In this document: in pieces, positions 18,403-27,163 of the stretch
How positions within the stretch are numbered: the first letter of the stretch is position 1
Layout: each line of letters starts with the position of its first letter
Assembly (NCBI GenBank): GCA_036625225.1
Contig: JAZKUF010000001.1
Coordinates: forward strand, 930,001-994,000
Reading direction: 5' to 3'
Source of the DNA: Accumulibacter jenkinsii
GTDB taxonomy: Bacteria; Pseudomonadota; Gammaproteobacteria; Burkholderiales; Rhodocyclaceae
Length of the DNA: 64,000 nt
Notes under the pieces: generated by a model
Database searches by the model: none
What the model saw: the letters and a program-made list of their open reading frames with translations, nothing else
Told to the model about the DNA's origin: nothing
Translations under genes and position numbers: made by a program

Positions 18403-19837
18403 CCACCGCGTAGCGTTGCAGGGTCCGCCGCCGGGCCTCTTCATGGTCGACCAGCGGCGCCGGCGTCTCGCGGCCGAGGCGAACGCCACAGGCAGCCTGC
18501 TCGGCGGCGCTCATGCGCCAGGGGGCATGAATGAAGGGGTCCGGCACCCGCGCGAGTTCGGGCAGATAACGACGAATGAAGCGACCGCCCGGGTCGAAAC
18601 GCTCGGACTGCGTCACCGGATTGAAGATGCGGAAGTAGGGCTGCGCGTCGCAACCGCTCGACGCCGCCCATTGCCAGCCGCCGTTGTTGGCCGCCAGATC
18701 GAAATCGTTGAGCCGGGCGGCAAAGCAGGCCTCGCCCCGGCGCCAGTCGATGCCCAGATCCTTGGTCAGAAACGAAGCGACCAGCATGCGCAGGCGGTTA
18801 TGCATGTAGCCGGTACGGTTGATCTGTCGCATCGCCGCATCGACCAGCGGATAACCGGTGCAGCCCATGCTCCAGGCGGCAAAGGCCTGCTCGGCCTGCG
18901 CCCCCTGCTCCCAGGCGACGGCATCGTACGCCGGCTTGAAAGCGCGCTCGCTGACCCAGGGAAAGCGGTCGAGAATCATGAAGTAGAAATCGCGCCAGAT
19001 GAGTTCGGCAAGCCAGGTGGCAGCCCCCTCCTCCCCTGCCGCCGGGGTGCGCAAGGCTCCGGCCGCGATTGCCAGGGCGACCAGCTCACGGATCGAGACC
19101 GTCCCGAAGCGCAGATGAACCGACAGATACGAAACGCCCTTCACCGCCGGGAAGTCCCTTTGCGCCCGGTAGCGCGCCACGCGAGCCTGGAAATCGGCCA
19201 GCAGCCGGCGGCCACCGGACATCCCGGGAACAAAGCCAAGCGCTCGCAGATCGCTGCCGGCAAAGCCGAGTTCGTCGAGCGACGGGACACCGCTCTCGAC
19301 GCCCGCCACAGCCAGGCGGCCACCGCTCCCTTCGTGAGGCTGCCAGTCGTCTTCCGTCAGACGCTTCAGCCAGGCCTTGCGGTAGGGTGTAAAGACCGTA
19401 TAGGGGCTGCCGGCCTGCGTCAGCACTTCCTGGCCGTCGAGTACCGCCTGATCCTTGAACGACTCGAAGGCGATGCCGTCCGTCTTCAGCGCCGCTGCGA
19501 CCGCGGCATCGCGTTGCTTCGCCTGCGGTTCATAATCGCGATTGGTAAACACCGCAGCGACCCCCAGCGCTTTCGCGAGTCGCGGCAATTCGACGTCGGC
19601 CCAGCCGTGGCGAACGATCAAGGCGCCGCCGCGGGCGCGCAAGCCGAGGTCGAGCTCGACCAGCGACTGGCGAATGAAGTCGACGCGGCGATCGCATCGT
19701 GCGTCGAGCGCATCGAGGATTTGCCGGTCAAAGACGAACGCGCAATGAACGCGCCGCCCGCGCCGCAGTGCCTGCGCGAGCGCGGCATGATCGTAATCCC
19801 GCAGGTCGCGGCGAAACCAGACCAGAATTGATTCCAT
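18380..19837 (-). CDS. phrB: Deoxyribodipyrimidine photolyase
   Basis: A light-driven repair enzyme for cyclobutane pyrimidine dimers, 485 aa. The N-terminal antenna-binding alpha/beta domain begins SILVWFRRDLRDYDHAALAQA. The FAD domain contains GVSYLSVHLRFGTVSIREL, WLAELIWRDFYFMIL, GYPLVDAAMRQINRTGYMHNR and NNGGWQWAASSGCDAQPYFR, all characteristic of class I photolyases. ATG at 19837. It is convergent with chpA and overlaps its end by 23 bases, and is divergent from yqgE with 47 bases between starts. Confidence 0.94.
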   Translation of the reverse strand: MESILVWFRRDLRDYDHAALAQALRRGRRVHCAFVFDRQILDALDARCDRRVDFIRQSLVELDLGLRARGGALIVRHGWADVELPRLAKALGVAAVFTNRDYEPQAKQRDAAVAAALKTDGIAFESFKDQAVLDGQEVLTQAGSPYTVFTPYRKAWLKRLTEDDWQPHEGSGGRLAVAGVESGVPSLDELGFAGSDLRALGFVPGMSGGRRLLADFQARVARYRAQRDFPAVKGVSYLSVHLRFGTVSIRELVALAIAAGALRTPAAGEEGAATWLAELIWRDFYFMILDRFPWVSERAFKPAYDAVAWEQGAQAEQAFAAWSMGCTGYPLVDAAMRQINRTGYMHNRLRMLVASFLTKDLGIDWRRGEACFAARLNDFDLAANNGGWQWAASSGCDAQPYFRIFNPVTQSERFDPGGRFIRRYLPELARVPDPFIHAPWRMSAAEQAACGVRLGRETPAPLVDHEEARRRTLQRYAVVRRGAVP

Positions 19838-19849
19838 CGTGGATTACCT

Positions 19850-19878
19850 TTGTCTCAGCCGCCGCCGCCGTTTAGAAT
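19850..19878 (+). promoter_or_regulatory. Candidate promoter giving a leaderless yqgE transcript
   Basis: TTGTCT at 19850-19855 and TAGAAT at 19873-19878 with a 17-base spacer. The predicted start of transcription, 6-7 bases past the -10, falls on or beside the ATG at 19885, so the operon mRNA may have no leader. No proper ribosome site lies before that ATG. Confidence 0.5.
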
Positions 19879-19884
19879 AAGGCC

Positions 19885-20445
19885 ATGTCAAGCATCAACC
19901 TTACCGATCATTTTCTCATTGCCATGCCGGCGATGGCGGATTCCTATTTTTCCAAGACACTGGTCTATATTGCCGAACACAACGATCGCGGTGCGCTCGG
20001 CGTGATCGTCAATCGGCCGATCGACATGAGTCTGGGGACCCTGCTCGAAAAGATCGACGTTCCCCTGCACGCCGAAGGCTTTGCCAATCTGCCGGTGCTC
20101 TTTGGTGGACCGGTACAGACTGACCGCGGCTTCGTCCTTCATCGACCGATCGGCCAATGGCAGTCTACCCTCGTCATCAACCAGGACGTCGGTCTCACCA
20201 GCTCGCGCGACATTCTGCAAGCGGTGGCCAGCAGCGGTCAACCGCGTGACGTGATGGTGACCCTGGGCTACGCCGGCTGGGCGGCCGGGCAGCTCGAACA
20301 CGAGCTGACGCAGAATGCCTGGCTGACCGTCGCGGCTGAACTCCACATCCTCTTCGAATCGCCTTACGAGGAGCGACTGGCATCGGCCCTGGAACTGCTT
20401 GGCGTCAATCTCGCCAATCTTGCCGATCAAGCCGGTCATGCCTGA
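19885..20445 (+). CDS. yqgE: YqgE/AlgH family protein (UPF0301)
   Basis: A 186-aa protein of the DUF179/UPF0301 family: LTDHFLIAMPAMADSYFSKTLVYIAEH, GALGVIVNRPIDM, LPVLFGGPVQTDRGFVLH, and the LGYAGWAAGQLEHEL segment are hallmarks. The Pseudomonas homologue is called AlgH; the biochemical role is not settled. First gene of an overlapping operon with ruvX, pyrR, pyrB and pyrC'. Its stop overlaps the ruvX start by 8 bases. Confidence 0.93.
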   Translation: MSSINLTDHFLIAMPAMADSYFSKTLVYIAEHNDRGALGVIVNRPIDMSLGTLLEKIDVPLHAEGFANLPVLFGGPVQTDRGFVLHRPIGQWQSTLVINQDVGLTSSRDILQAVASSGQPRDVMVTLGYAGWAAGQLEHELTQNAWLTVAAELHILFESPYEERLASALELLGVNLANLADQAGHA

Positions 20446-20941
20446 GGCAGCCGGGACACGTTCCGGCACCGTACTCGCTTTTGACTTCGGAGAAAAGCGC
20501 ATCGGCGTCGCCGTCGGCGACTGGCAATTGCGGCAGGCGCATCCGCTGACGACGATTCGCGGCGAAGCCAGCAGCCAGCGTTTCACGGCGATTGCTGCCC
20601 TGATCGACGAATGGCAGCCGACAAGCCTGGTGGTCGGCCGTCCGCTCTCGCTCGACGGCATGCCGCACGCGATGACCGCGCGCTGCACGCGCTTCGCCAA
20701 CCAGCTGCGCGGCCGCTTTTGCCTCGCCGTCGATCATGCCGACGAACGGCTGTCGTCAATCGAGGCCCAGGAACGACTGCGCGCCGCCGGCCACGACAGC
20801 CGCAGCGCGCGCAGGCATCTCGACGCAGTCGCGGCGCAGCTCATCCTGCAGGGCCATTTCGACGCCCTGCCCCTTCCCGGCGACAACGCCCTGATCGATT
20901 CCCAACCTCCTGCTGGCGGCGCCAACGATGCCCACGACTGA
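20438..20941 (+). CDS. ruvX: Putative Holliday-junction resolvase RuvX (YqgF), pre-16S rRNA nuclease
   Basis: A RNase H-like fold protein of 167 aa, starting at ATG 20438 inside the end of yqgE. The first catalytic Asp is in LAFDFGEKRIGVAVG, the second acidic position in DERLSSIEAQ, and the third in RRHLDAVAAQLIL. YqgF processes the 5' end of 16S rRNA in E. coli and was earlier proposed as a junction resolvase. Overlaps pyrR by 14 bases. Confidence 0.93.
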   Translation: MPEAAGTRSGTVLAFDFGEKRIGVAVGDWQLRQAHPLTTIRGEASSQRFTAIAALIDEWQPTSLVVGRPLSLDGMPHAMTARCTRFANQLRGRFCLAVDHADERLSSIEAQERLRAAGHDSRSARRHLDAVAAQLILQGHFDALPLPGDNALIDSQPPAGGANDAHD

Positions 20942-21434
20942 CCTCCCCGATGCCGAAGCGCAATGTGCCGAACTCGCCGCGCTGATCCGTCCCTGCCTGC
21001 AGCCCGACACGGTCCTGGTCGGCATTCACAGTGGCGGCGCCTGGGTTGCCGGCCGCCTGCGTGAACTGCTGGCTCTCGACAACGAGATCGGACTGATCGA
21101 CGTTTCGTTCTACCGCGACGATTACGGCGAAAGGGGGCTGCATCCGCGCGTCAGACCGAGCTCGATTCCCTTCGATGTCGAAGGTCGGCCACTGATCCTG
21201 GTCGATGACGTCCTCTACACCGGACGCACGACGCGGGCCGCGATCAACGAACTCTTCGACTATGGACGCCCGGCCCGCATCCAGCTCGCGGTCCTCGCCG
21301 ATCGGGGCCGCCGTCAGCTGCCGATCTGCGCCGACTTCTGTCCCTGGCAGGTCGATCTCGATCAGTCGCAGGAGCTGATCCTCGCCATTGATGCCAGCGG
21401 TCGCCTGCAATGGAGCGTGGCCGGAAATGCGTAA
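20928..21434 (+). CDS. pyrR: PyrR-family protein (uracil phosphoribosyltransferase homologue)
   Basis: A 168-aa type I phosphoribosyltransferase. The PRPP loop reads LILVDDVLYTGRTTRAA, preceded by VGIHSGGAWVAGRL and SFYRDDYGERG. In Firmicutes PyrR binds pyr mRNA to cause attenuation; in proteobacteria its regulatory role is uncertain. I see no PyrR-binding antiterminator because the genes are fused by overlaps: its start lies inside ruvX and its stop inside pyrB. Confidence 0.92.
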   Translation: MPTTDLPDAEAQCAELAALIRPCLQPDTVLVGIHSGGAWVAGRLRELLALDNEIGLIDVSFYRDDYGERGLHPRVRPSSIPFDVEGRPLILVDDVLYTGRTTRAAINELFDYGRPARIQLAVLADRGRRQLPICADFCPWQVDLDQSQELILAIDASGRLQWSVAGNA

Positions 21435-22386
21435 TCCCCAACTCAACGCCAACGGCGAACTCACTCACCTGCTGTCGATCGAGGGCCTGCCGCGCGAGGT
21501 GATCATCCAGATCCTCGACACCGCATCGAGCTTTCTCAAGGTGTCCGATCGCCAGGTCAAGAAGGTGCCCCTGCTGCGCGGCAAGAGCGTCTTCAACGTC
21601 TTTTTCGAGAACTCGACGCGGACCCGCACGACCTTCGAAATCGCGGCCAAGCGTTTGTCCGCCGACGTCATCAACCTCGACGTCACCCGCTCCTCGACGG
21701 CCAAGGGCGAGACCCTGCTCGACACGGTGGACAACCTGGTCGCCATGTACGCCGACATGTTCGTCGTCCGCCACGCGGAAAGCGGCGCGCCGCATCTGAT
21801 CGCCGACCACCTGCGGCGGATCGGGCGCAGCGACGTGCATGTGGTCAACGCCGGCGACGGCCGGCACTCGCATCCGACGCAGGGCCTGCTCGACATGTAC
21901 ACCATCCGTCACTACAAGAAGGATTTCAGCCCGCTGGTGGTGGCGATCGTCGGCGACATCCTGCATTCACGGGTGGCCCGCTCGGACATCAATGCGCTGA
22001 CCACGCTTGGCGCCGCCGAAGTACGCGCCGTTGGCCCGCAAACGCTGCTGCCGAGTGCGATCGAGAAAATGGGGGTGCGGGTGTGCCACGACCTGGCGAC
22101 CGGCCTGCGCAACTGCGACGTGGTGATCATGCTCCGCCTGCAGAACGAGCGCATGAACGGGGCGCTGCTGCCTTCGGCGCGCGAGTATTTCCGCTGCTAT
22201 GGACTGACGCCGGCAATGCTGGCGCTGGCCAGACCGAACGCCATCGTGATGCACCCGGGACCGATGAATCGTGGCGTCGAGATCGACTCCGAGGTCGCCG
22301 ACGGGCCGCAGGCGGTGATCCTGCCGCAGGTCACCTTCGGCATTGCCGTTCGCATGGCAGTGATGGGCATCCTGGCGGGAAACTGA
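21427..22386 (+). CDS. pyrB: Aspartate carbamoyltransferase catalytic subunit
   Basis: Transfers the carbamoyl group to aspartate in pyrimidine synthesis. The carbamoyl-phosphate loop is FFENSTRTRTTFE, followed by RSSTAKGETLLDT, HPTQGLLDMYTI and the C-terminal MHPGPMNRGVEID. Start ATG 21427 gives 319 aa, and overlaps pyrR by 8 bases. The Pseudomonas-type enzyme is a dodecamer of PyrB and an inactive PyrC', and the next gene is just such a PyrC'. No pyrI regulatory gene is present. Confidence 0.97.
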   Translation: MRNPQLNANGELTHLLSIEGLPREVIIQILDTASSFLKVSDRQVKKVPLLRGKSVFNVFFENSTRTRTTFEIAAKRLSADVINLDVTRSSTAKGETLLDTVDNLVAMYADMFVVRHAESGAPHLIADHLRRIGRSDVHVVNAGDGRHSHPTQGLLDMYTIRHYKKDFSPLVVAIVGDILHSRVARSDINALTTLGAAEVRAVGPQTLLPSAIEKMGVRVCHDLATGLRNCDVVIMLRLQNERMNGALLPSAREYFRCYGLTPAMLALARPNAIVMHPGPMNRGVEIDSEVADGPQAVILPQVTFGIAVRMAVMGILAGN

Positions 22387-22389
22387 ACG

Positions 22390-23646
22390 ATGAGCAAGCA
22401 GCACCTCCACATCCGCAACGCCCGCCTGATCGATCCGCAGAACGGCATCGACGAGCGCCTCGACCTGTTCGTCGCCGACGGGCGGATCGCGGCAATCGAC
22501 CAGCCGCCCACCGGTTTCTCGCCGGCTCGCCAGATCGACGCCAGCGGACTGATCGCCTGCCCGGGCCTGGTCGATCTTGCCGCCCGGCTGGGGAGCATTG
22601 AGCCCGAACTCGCGGCGGCGGTCGCCGGTGGCGTGACTTCCCTCGCCTGCCCGCCCGATACCAAGCCTGCGCTCGATGAACCAGGGCTCGTCGAGCGCCT
22701 GGTGCGACGCAGCGAAACCCTGGGCCTCGCCCGGGTCTATCCGATCGGCGCCCTGACCCAGGAGTTGGCGGGCGAAAAGCTGGCCGAAATGAACACCCTG
22801 GCGCGCGCCGGCTGCATCGCCTTCTCGCAGGCCAGGCGGCCGATCGTCGACACGCAGTTGCTGCTGCGCGCCATGCAGTACGCGGCCACTTTCGGCTACG
22901 CGGTACACCTGCGGCCGCAGGACGAGTTTCTTGCCCGCGAGGGCGTCGCGCACGATGGCGAAGTCGCTTCCCGGCTCGGTCTGACCGGCATCCCGGTCGC
23001 GGCCGAGACGGTCGCCATCGCCACCGCCCTGCAGCTCGCCTCCCACACCGGCGTCCGCCTGCATCTTTCGCGCCTGTCATCGGCCGCCGGGGTCGCCCTG
23101 ATCCGCGATGCAAAACGCTCGGGGATACCGGTCAGTTGCGACGTGGCGATCCATCACCTGCATCTTTCGGAGATGGACATCGGCTATTTCGACAGCAACG
23201 CCCGTTTCGACCCGCCGCTGCGCTCGACGTGCGACCGCGATGCGCTGCGCGCCGCGGTCAGCGAAGGCCTGGCAGCGCTCTGTTCCGATCACACGCCGAT
23301 TGATGCGGACGGCAAGCAACTGCCGTTTGCCAGCGCGCTGCCCGGGGCCATCGGTGTCGAGTTGCTGCTGCCGCTGACCCTGCTCTGGGCCGCACAGGCC
23401 AAGCTGCCGCTGCTGCCGGCGCTGGCGCGCATCACTGCCGACCCGGCCGCCATCCTGGGGCTGGACGCCGGCACGCTGAGCGTCGGCAGCCCGGCCGACA
23501 TCTGTGTCTTCGACCCCGACGAGCCCTGGCGCGCCACCCCGGAGGCCCTGCGCAGCCAGGGCAGGAATACGCCCTTCCTGGGCTACGAATTGAGCGGTCG
23601 AGTACGCATGACGCTGATCGGCGGACGGATTGTCTTCGAAGCCTGA
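22390..23646 (+). CDS. pyrC': PyrC': dihydroorotase-like subunit, probably catalytically inactive
   Basis: A 418-aa member of the amidohydrolase/dihydroorotase family, 3 bases after pyrB. In active type I enzymes the first metal motif is Asp-x-His-x-His; here the same place reads PGLVDLAARLG, with both histidines gone. Other ligand positions also differ (RLHLSRLSS where His is expected, CSDHTPID in place of DHAPH). In Pseudomonas an equivalent PyrC' has no activity but is needed to assemble aspartate carbamoyltransferase. A separate active pyrC is expected elsewhere in the genome. Confidence 0.9.
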   Translation: MSKQHLHIRNARLIDPQNGIDERLDLFVADGRIAAIDQPPTGFSPARQIDASGLIACPGLVDLAARLGSIEPELAAAVAGGVTSLACPPDTKPALDEPGLVERLVRRSETLGLARVYPIGALTQELAGEKLAEMNTLARAGCIAFSQARRPIVDTQLLLRAMQYAATFGYAVHLRPQDEFLAREGVAHDGEVASRLGLTGIPVAAETVAIATALQLASHTGVRLHLSRLSSAAGVALIRDAKRSGIPVSCDVAIHHLHLSEMDIGYFDSNARFDPPLRSTCDRDALRAAVSEGLAALCSDHTPIDADGKQLPFASALPGAIGVELLLPLTLLWAAQAKLPLLPALARITADPAAILGLDAGTLSVGSPADICVFDPDEPWRATPEALRSQGRNTPFLGYELSGRVRMTLIGGRIVFEA

Positions 23647-23661
23647 AACAGGCGGTCTCAT

Positions 23662-23683
23662 CGCCGCTGCGCTGGCAGCGGCG
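23662..23683. terminator. Hairpin between convergent pyrC' and yggU
   Basis: CGCCGCTG (23662-23669) and CAGCGGCG (23676-23683) form a perfect 8-base-pair stem with a 6-base loop in the 42-base convergent gap. No U-run follows on either strand, so it is only a possible bidirectional termination structure. Confidence 0.3.
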
Positions 23684-23688
23684 GCCAC

Positions 23689-23979
23689 TCAGCGGCCGAG
23701 CAGGCGCTGCGCGGTGTCTGCCGGCGGCGCACGCAGCAGGATGACCTTGCGCCGAGACGTCTGACCACTCTTCAGGTCGACTGCCGACTTTGGCAGACCC
23801 ACCCGCTGCGCGACAAACTCGAGCAAGGCGGCGTTCGCCCGGCCTTCGATGGCCGGTGCCGCGAGACGGATTTTCAGCGCGTCACCGTACACGCCGGCGA
23901 CTTCGTCACGCTTCGCTCCGGGCTGGACATGAACGATCAGGATGAGCCCGCCGGCGACCTCGCGCAGCCAGTCGACCAC
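23689..23979 (-). CDS. yggU: YggU/DUF167 family protein
   Basis: A 96-aa protein of UPF0235 (DUF167): ILIVHVQPGAKRDEVAGVYGD, LKIRLAAPAIEGRANAALLEFVA, KSAVDLKSGQTSRRKVI are the family core. I use GTG at 23979, which overlaps the yggT stop at 23985-23987 by starting just past it; the longer frame upstream is a shadow of yggT. Function unknown. It ends the yggS-proC-yggT-yggU cluster, a widely conserved order. Confidence 0.88.
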   Translation of the reverse strand: MVDWLREVAGGLILIVHVQPGAKRDEVAGVYGDALKIRLAAPAIEGRANAALLEFVAQRVGLPKSAVDLKSGQTSRRKVILLRAPPADTAQRLLGR

Positions 23980-23984
23980 ACCGT

Positions 23985-24524
23985 TCAGAGAAACATCAAC
24001 AGCAGTTGCGCGACGACGATGGCGATCAGCGGCGACAGGTCGATCGAGCCGACCAAGGGCACGATGCGCTGGATCGGGCGGAGGACCGGCCGCGTCAGCT
24101 GCATCACCGGCTGCATCAAGGGTGAATAGGGGCTGACCCAGGAGAGGACGGCCTGCACGATCAACGCGCCGATCAGAAGGTAGAGGCTGAGGCGCAGGGT
24201 AGCCAGCAGGCCATGCCAGAAAAGCAGTGGCAACCAGGTCTGCGGCCCCCACTCTTCAGCAGGCCCGCGCAACAGGAACAGCGCGAGGGCAAAGATCACC
24301 TGCAGCAGATAAGCGGGCAGCAGACTCGCCAGGTCCAGACCATAGAGGCCCGGCAGGATCTTGCGCAGCGGTCGCACCAGCCAGTTGGTCAGGTCGACGA
24401 CGAAAACGCCGAGCTGATTGTTGAAGGAGACGCGACAGGCCTGCATGTAGAAACGCAGCAGCAGGGCAACGCTCAGGAAAACCGTCAGCACGTCGAGCAG
24501 GAAGACACCGGCCTGGGCAATCAT
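23985..24524 (-). CDS. yggT: YggT family membrane protein
   Basis: A 179-aa integral membrane protein with two YGGT repeats, each a hydrophobic segment followed by a (V/T)xPxLxPxRxIxP-type motif: NWLVRPLRKILPG and TRPVLRPIQRIVP. About four to five transmembrane helices. The family is linked to osmotic tolerance in E. coli and to SepF-type cell division genes in other phyla; the role here is unknown. Its ATG overlaps the proC stop by one base (ATGA). Confidence 0.9.
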   Translation of the reverse strand: MIAQAGVFLLDVLTVFLSVALLLRFYMQACRVSFNNQLGVFVVDLTNWLVRPLRKILPGLYGLDLASLLPAYLLQVIFALALFLLRGPAEEWGPQTWLPLLFWHGLLATLRLSLYLLIGALIVQAVLSWVSPYSPLMQPVMQLTRPVLRPIQRIVPLVGSIDLSPLIAIVVAQLLLMFL

Positions 24525-25339
24525 CAGCCATCCTTGCCGAGGAGTTCGCCCAACTCTCGGCCACGCGAGTTGGCCGCCAGCACCCCCGCGATGAAACCTT
24601 CCTTGACGCGGCGTTCCTCCATCGTCCGCAGCGCCGCCTCGGTGGTGCCGCCTTTCGAGGTGACGCGCTCACGCAGCACGCTGGCGGCTTCGCCGGACTG
24701 GGCGGCCAGCTTGGCCGCACCGAGCACGGTATCGATCGACAGCTGGCGCGCCTGCACGGGTGTCATTCCCAGTTCGCCCGCCGCCTGCTGCAAGGCCTCG
24801 ATGAACAGGAAGACATAGGCCGGCCCGCTGCCCGAGATGGCAGTGACGGCGTCCATCTTGTCTTCATCGGCAATCCACAGGGTGCTGCCGACCGCCTGCA
24901 GGATACGCTCGGCCCCCAGTCGCTCGGCCATCGAGACTGCCACCATGGCGCACAAACCGGTGACGCCACAGCCAATCAGTGCCGGGGTATTGGGCATCGC
25001 GCGCACGATCTTGCCGTAACCTCCCAGCCAGCGTGAAACATCGGCCAGCCGCAGGCCGGCCGCGATGCTGATGATCAGTTGCTGCTTGAGATGCGCCAAC
25101 AGCGGCAAACAGGCGTCGCGCATCTGTTGCGGTTTCACGGACAGCAGCAGCGCATCACAGTCCAGTGCCTGCACGCTCGGCGCTTCGTAACAGCGTACGC
25201 CGTAGGCCAGCCGAAGCTTGGCGCGCCCCTGCGCACCGAGCTCGATGACCGCGATGTCGCTCGCCACGAAGCCGGTCTTGAGCAGGCCGCCGATCAGCGC
25301 GTTGGCCATATTGCCACCGCCCAGGAAAGTGATCTTCAT
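24524..25339 (-). CDS. proC: Pyrroline-5-carboxylate reductase
   Basis: Last step of proline synthesis: reduces pyrroline-5-carboxylate with NAD(P)H. N-terminal Rossmann loop ITFLGGGNMANALIGGLL; central VKPQQM and RAMPNTPALIGCGVTGL; C-terminal ALSGSGPAYVF-like TAISGSGPAYVFLFIEAL and VTSKGGTTEAALRTME. The 271 aa are standard. It is coupled to yggT, and its start overlaps the yggS stop by 4 bases. Confidence 0.97.
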   Translation of the reverse strand: MKITFLGGGNMANALIGGLLKTGFVASDIAVIELGAQGRAKLRLAYGVRCYEAPSVQALDCDALLLSVKPQQMRDACLPLLAHLKQQLIISIAAGLRLADVSRWLGGYGKIVRAMPNTPALIGCGVTGLCAMVAVSMAERLGAERILQAVGSTLWIADEDKMDAVTAISGSGPAYVFLFIEALQQAAGELGMTPVQARQLSIDTVLGAAKLAAQSGEAASVLRERVTSKGGTTEAALRTMEERRVKEGFIAGVLAANSRGRELGELLGKDG

Positions 25340-26019
25340 GTTCTCTCACCAAAAATTGCGGTGCCTACGCGCACCAGCGTTGCGCCCTCGGCAATGGCTG
25401 CCTCAAGGTCATGCGACATGCCCATCGAAAGTGTATCGAGCAACAAGCCATCGGCCTGCAACTGTTCGGAAAGTTCCCGCAAGCAGCAAAAGGCGCGCCG
25501 CTGCTCGCTGAAGTCGTCGCTCGCTGCGGGAAGGGTCATCAAACCGCGCAGCCGCAACTGCGGCAGGTGAGCCACCTCCTGCGCGAGATCCCGGAGCGCA
25601 GCGGGCGGAACGCCTCCCTTGCTGGCCTCGCCACTGACATTCACCTGCAGGCAGACCGACAAGGGCGAAAGACTCGCCGGACGTTGCCCGGAAAGCCGCT
25701 GCGCGATGCGCAGCTGATCCAGTGAATGTACCCAGTCGAAGGCCTCGGCCACCAGGCGCGTCTTGTTGGCCTGCAATGAACCGATGAAATGCCAGTCAAG
25801 CCCCCGGTCGTGCAGTTCGCCGATTTTCGCCAGGCCTTCCTGAACGTAATTCTCGCCAAAAGCCTGCTGGCCGGCGGCGGCCAGTTCGCCGACCTGAAGC
25901 GCGGGCCAGCCTTTGCTGACGGCAAGTAGCCGAACAGCCGCGGGATCACGGCGGTACTGCCGCGCAGCGCGGTCGATTCGCGCGCGAACGGCTTGCAGCC
26001 TGGCAGAAAGTGAGGTCAT
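25336..26019 (-). CDS. yggS: YggS/PLPBP pyridoxal phosphate homeostasis protein
   Basis: A 227-aa TIM-barrel PLP-binding protein that buffers cellular PLP and affects amino-acid metabolism. The PLP lysine lies in RLLAVSKGWPALQV; other markers are FGENYVQEGLAKI, WHFIGSLQANKTR, LQVNVSGEASKGG, RGLMTLP and SMGMSHDLEAAIAEGATLVRVGTAIFG. ATG at 26019; the longer open frame to 26442 runs antisense through pilT and is not used. Divergent from pilT with 70 bases between starts. Confidence 0.94.
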   Translation of the reverse strand: MTSLSARLQAVRARIDRAARQYRRDPAAVRLLAVSKGWPALQVGELAAAGQQAFGENYVQEGLAKIGELHDRGLDWHFIGSLQANKTRLVAEAFDWVHSLDQLRIAQRLSGQRPASLSPLSVCLQVNVSGEASKGGVPPAALRDLAQEVAHLPQLRLRGLMTLPAASDDFSEQRRAFCCLRELSEQLQADGLLLDTLSMGMSHDLEAAIAEGATLVRVGTAIFGERT

Positions 26020-26089
26020 AATCGGGCGTTGCGCAGAGTCTTCGGAGTATAACACTGCGCCCCGTTTACCGCCCGAGGAGCGAACCGGA

Positions 26090-27136
26090 TTGGACATCAC
26101 CGAACTGCTGGCTTTCAGTGTCAAGAACAAGGCCTCCGACCTCCACCTGTCGGCCGGCCTGCCACCGATCATCCGGGTGAACGGCGACGTGCGGCGAATC
26201 AACCTGCCGGCCATGGAGCACAAGGATGTCCACGCCATGGTGTACGACATCATGAGCGACAGCCAGCGCAAGCAGTACGAAGACACGCGGGAATGCGATT
26301 TTTCCTTCGAGATTCCCAATCTGGCGCGTTTTCGCGTCAACGCCTTCGTCCAGAATCGCGGCGCCGGCGCCGTCTTCCGCACCATTCCCTCCAAGGTACT
26401 GACGCTCGAAGACCTCAATTGCCCGAAGATCTTCAAGGACATCTCCGATTACCCCCGCGGTATCGTTCTCGTCACCGGGCCGACCGGTTCAGGCAAATCG
26501 ACCACCCTCGCGGCAATGATCAACCATGTCAATGAAAATGCCTACAGCCATATCCTGACCGTCGAGGATCCGATCGAGTTCGTCCACCAGTCGAAGAAAT
26601 GTCTGATCAACCAGCGCGAAATCGGGCCCCACACGCTGTCTTTCCAGAATGCCCTGCGCTCGGCGCTGCGTGAAGACCCGGACGTCATTCTGGTGGGCGA
26701 GATGCGCGACCTCGAAACGATCCGCCTCGCCCTGACCGGAGCAGAAACCGGCCACCTGGTATTCGCTACCCTGCACACCTCGAGTGCCGCCAAGACCATC
26801 GACCGGATCATCGACGTCTTCCCGGCCGCCGAGAAGGAAATGGTCCGCTCGATGCTTTCGGAATCGCTGCGCGCAGTCATCTCGCAGACGCTGCTCAAGA
26901 CCAAGGATGGTCAGGGAAGAGTCGCTGCGCACGAGGTGCTGATCGGTACCCCGGCGATTCGCAACCTGATCCGCGAAAACAAGGTGGCGCAAATGTACTC
27001 GTCGCTGCAGACCGGCCAGCAGTACGGGATGCAGACGCTCGATCAGTCTCTGGTCGAACTCGTCAAGCGCAATATCGTGTCGAACACCGAGGCACGCAGC
27101 AAGGCTGCCAACAAGGACGCCTTTCCCGGCCTTTAA
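26090..27136 (+). CDS. pilT: Type IV pilus retraction ATPase PilT
   Basis: A hexameric ATPase that depolymerises the pilus and powers twitching. Starts at TTG 26090 (LDITELLAFSVKNKASDLHLS) with GAGGAG nine bases before it, giving 348 aa. Walker A GPTGSGKST at residues 130-138, Asp box ILTVEDPIEFVH, Walker B VILVGEMRD and His box TGHLVFATLHT. The AIRNLIRENK motif near the C-terminus is the retraction motif of PilT. Shares function with the upstream pilGHIJ-chpA sensory operon. Confidence 0.96.
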   Translation: MDITELLAFSVKNKASDLHLSAGLPPIIRVNGDVRRINLPAMEHKDVHAMVYDIMSDSQRKQYEDTRECDFSFEIPNLARFRVNAFVQNRGAGAVFRTIPSKVLTLEDLNCPKIFKDISDYPRGIVLVTGPTGSGKSTTLAAMINHVNENAYSHILTVEDPIEFVHQSKKCLINQREIGPHTLSFQNALRSALREDPDVILVGEMRDLETIRLALTGAETGHLVFATLHTSSAAKTIDRIIDVFPAAEKEMVRSMLSESLRAVISQTLLKTKDGQGRVAAHEVLIGTPAIRNLIRENKVAQMYSSLQTGQQYGMQTLDQSLVELVKRNIVSNTEARSKAANKDAFPGL

Positions 27137-27163
27137 GCCGGCTTAACGCACGGGAGGACAAGC

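Noticed and set aside
18314..19831. 505-aa plus-strand frame
   Set aside because: Exactly opposite the photolyase gene, which has clear FAD-binding motifs.
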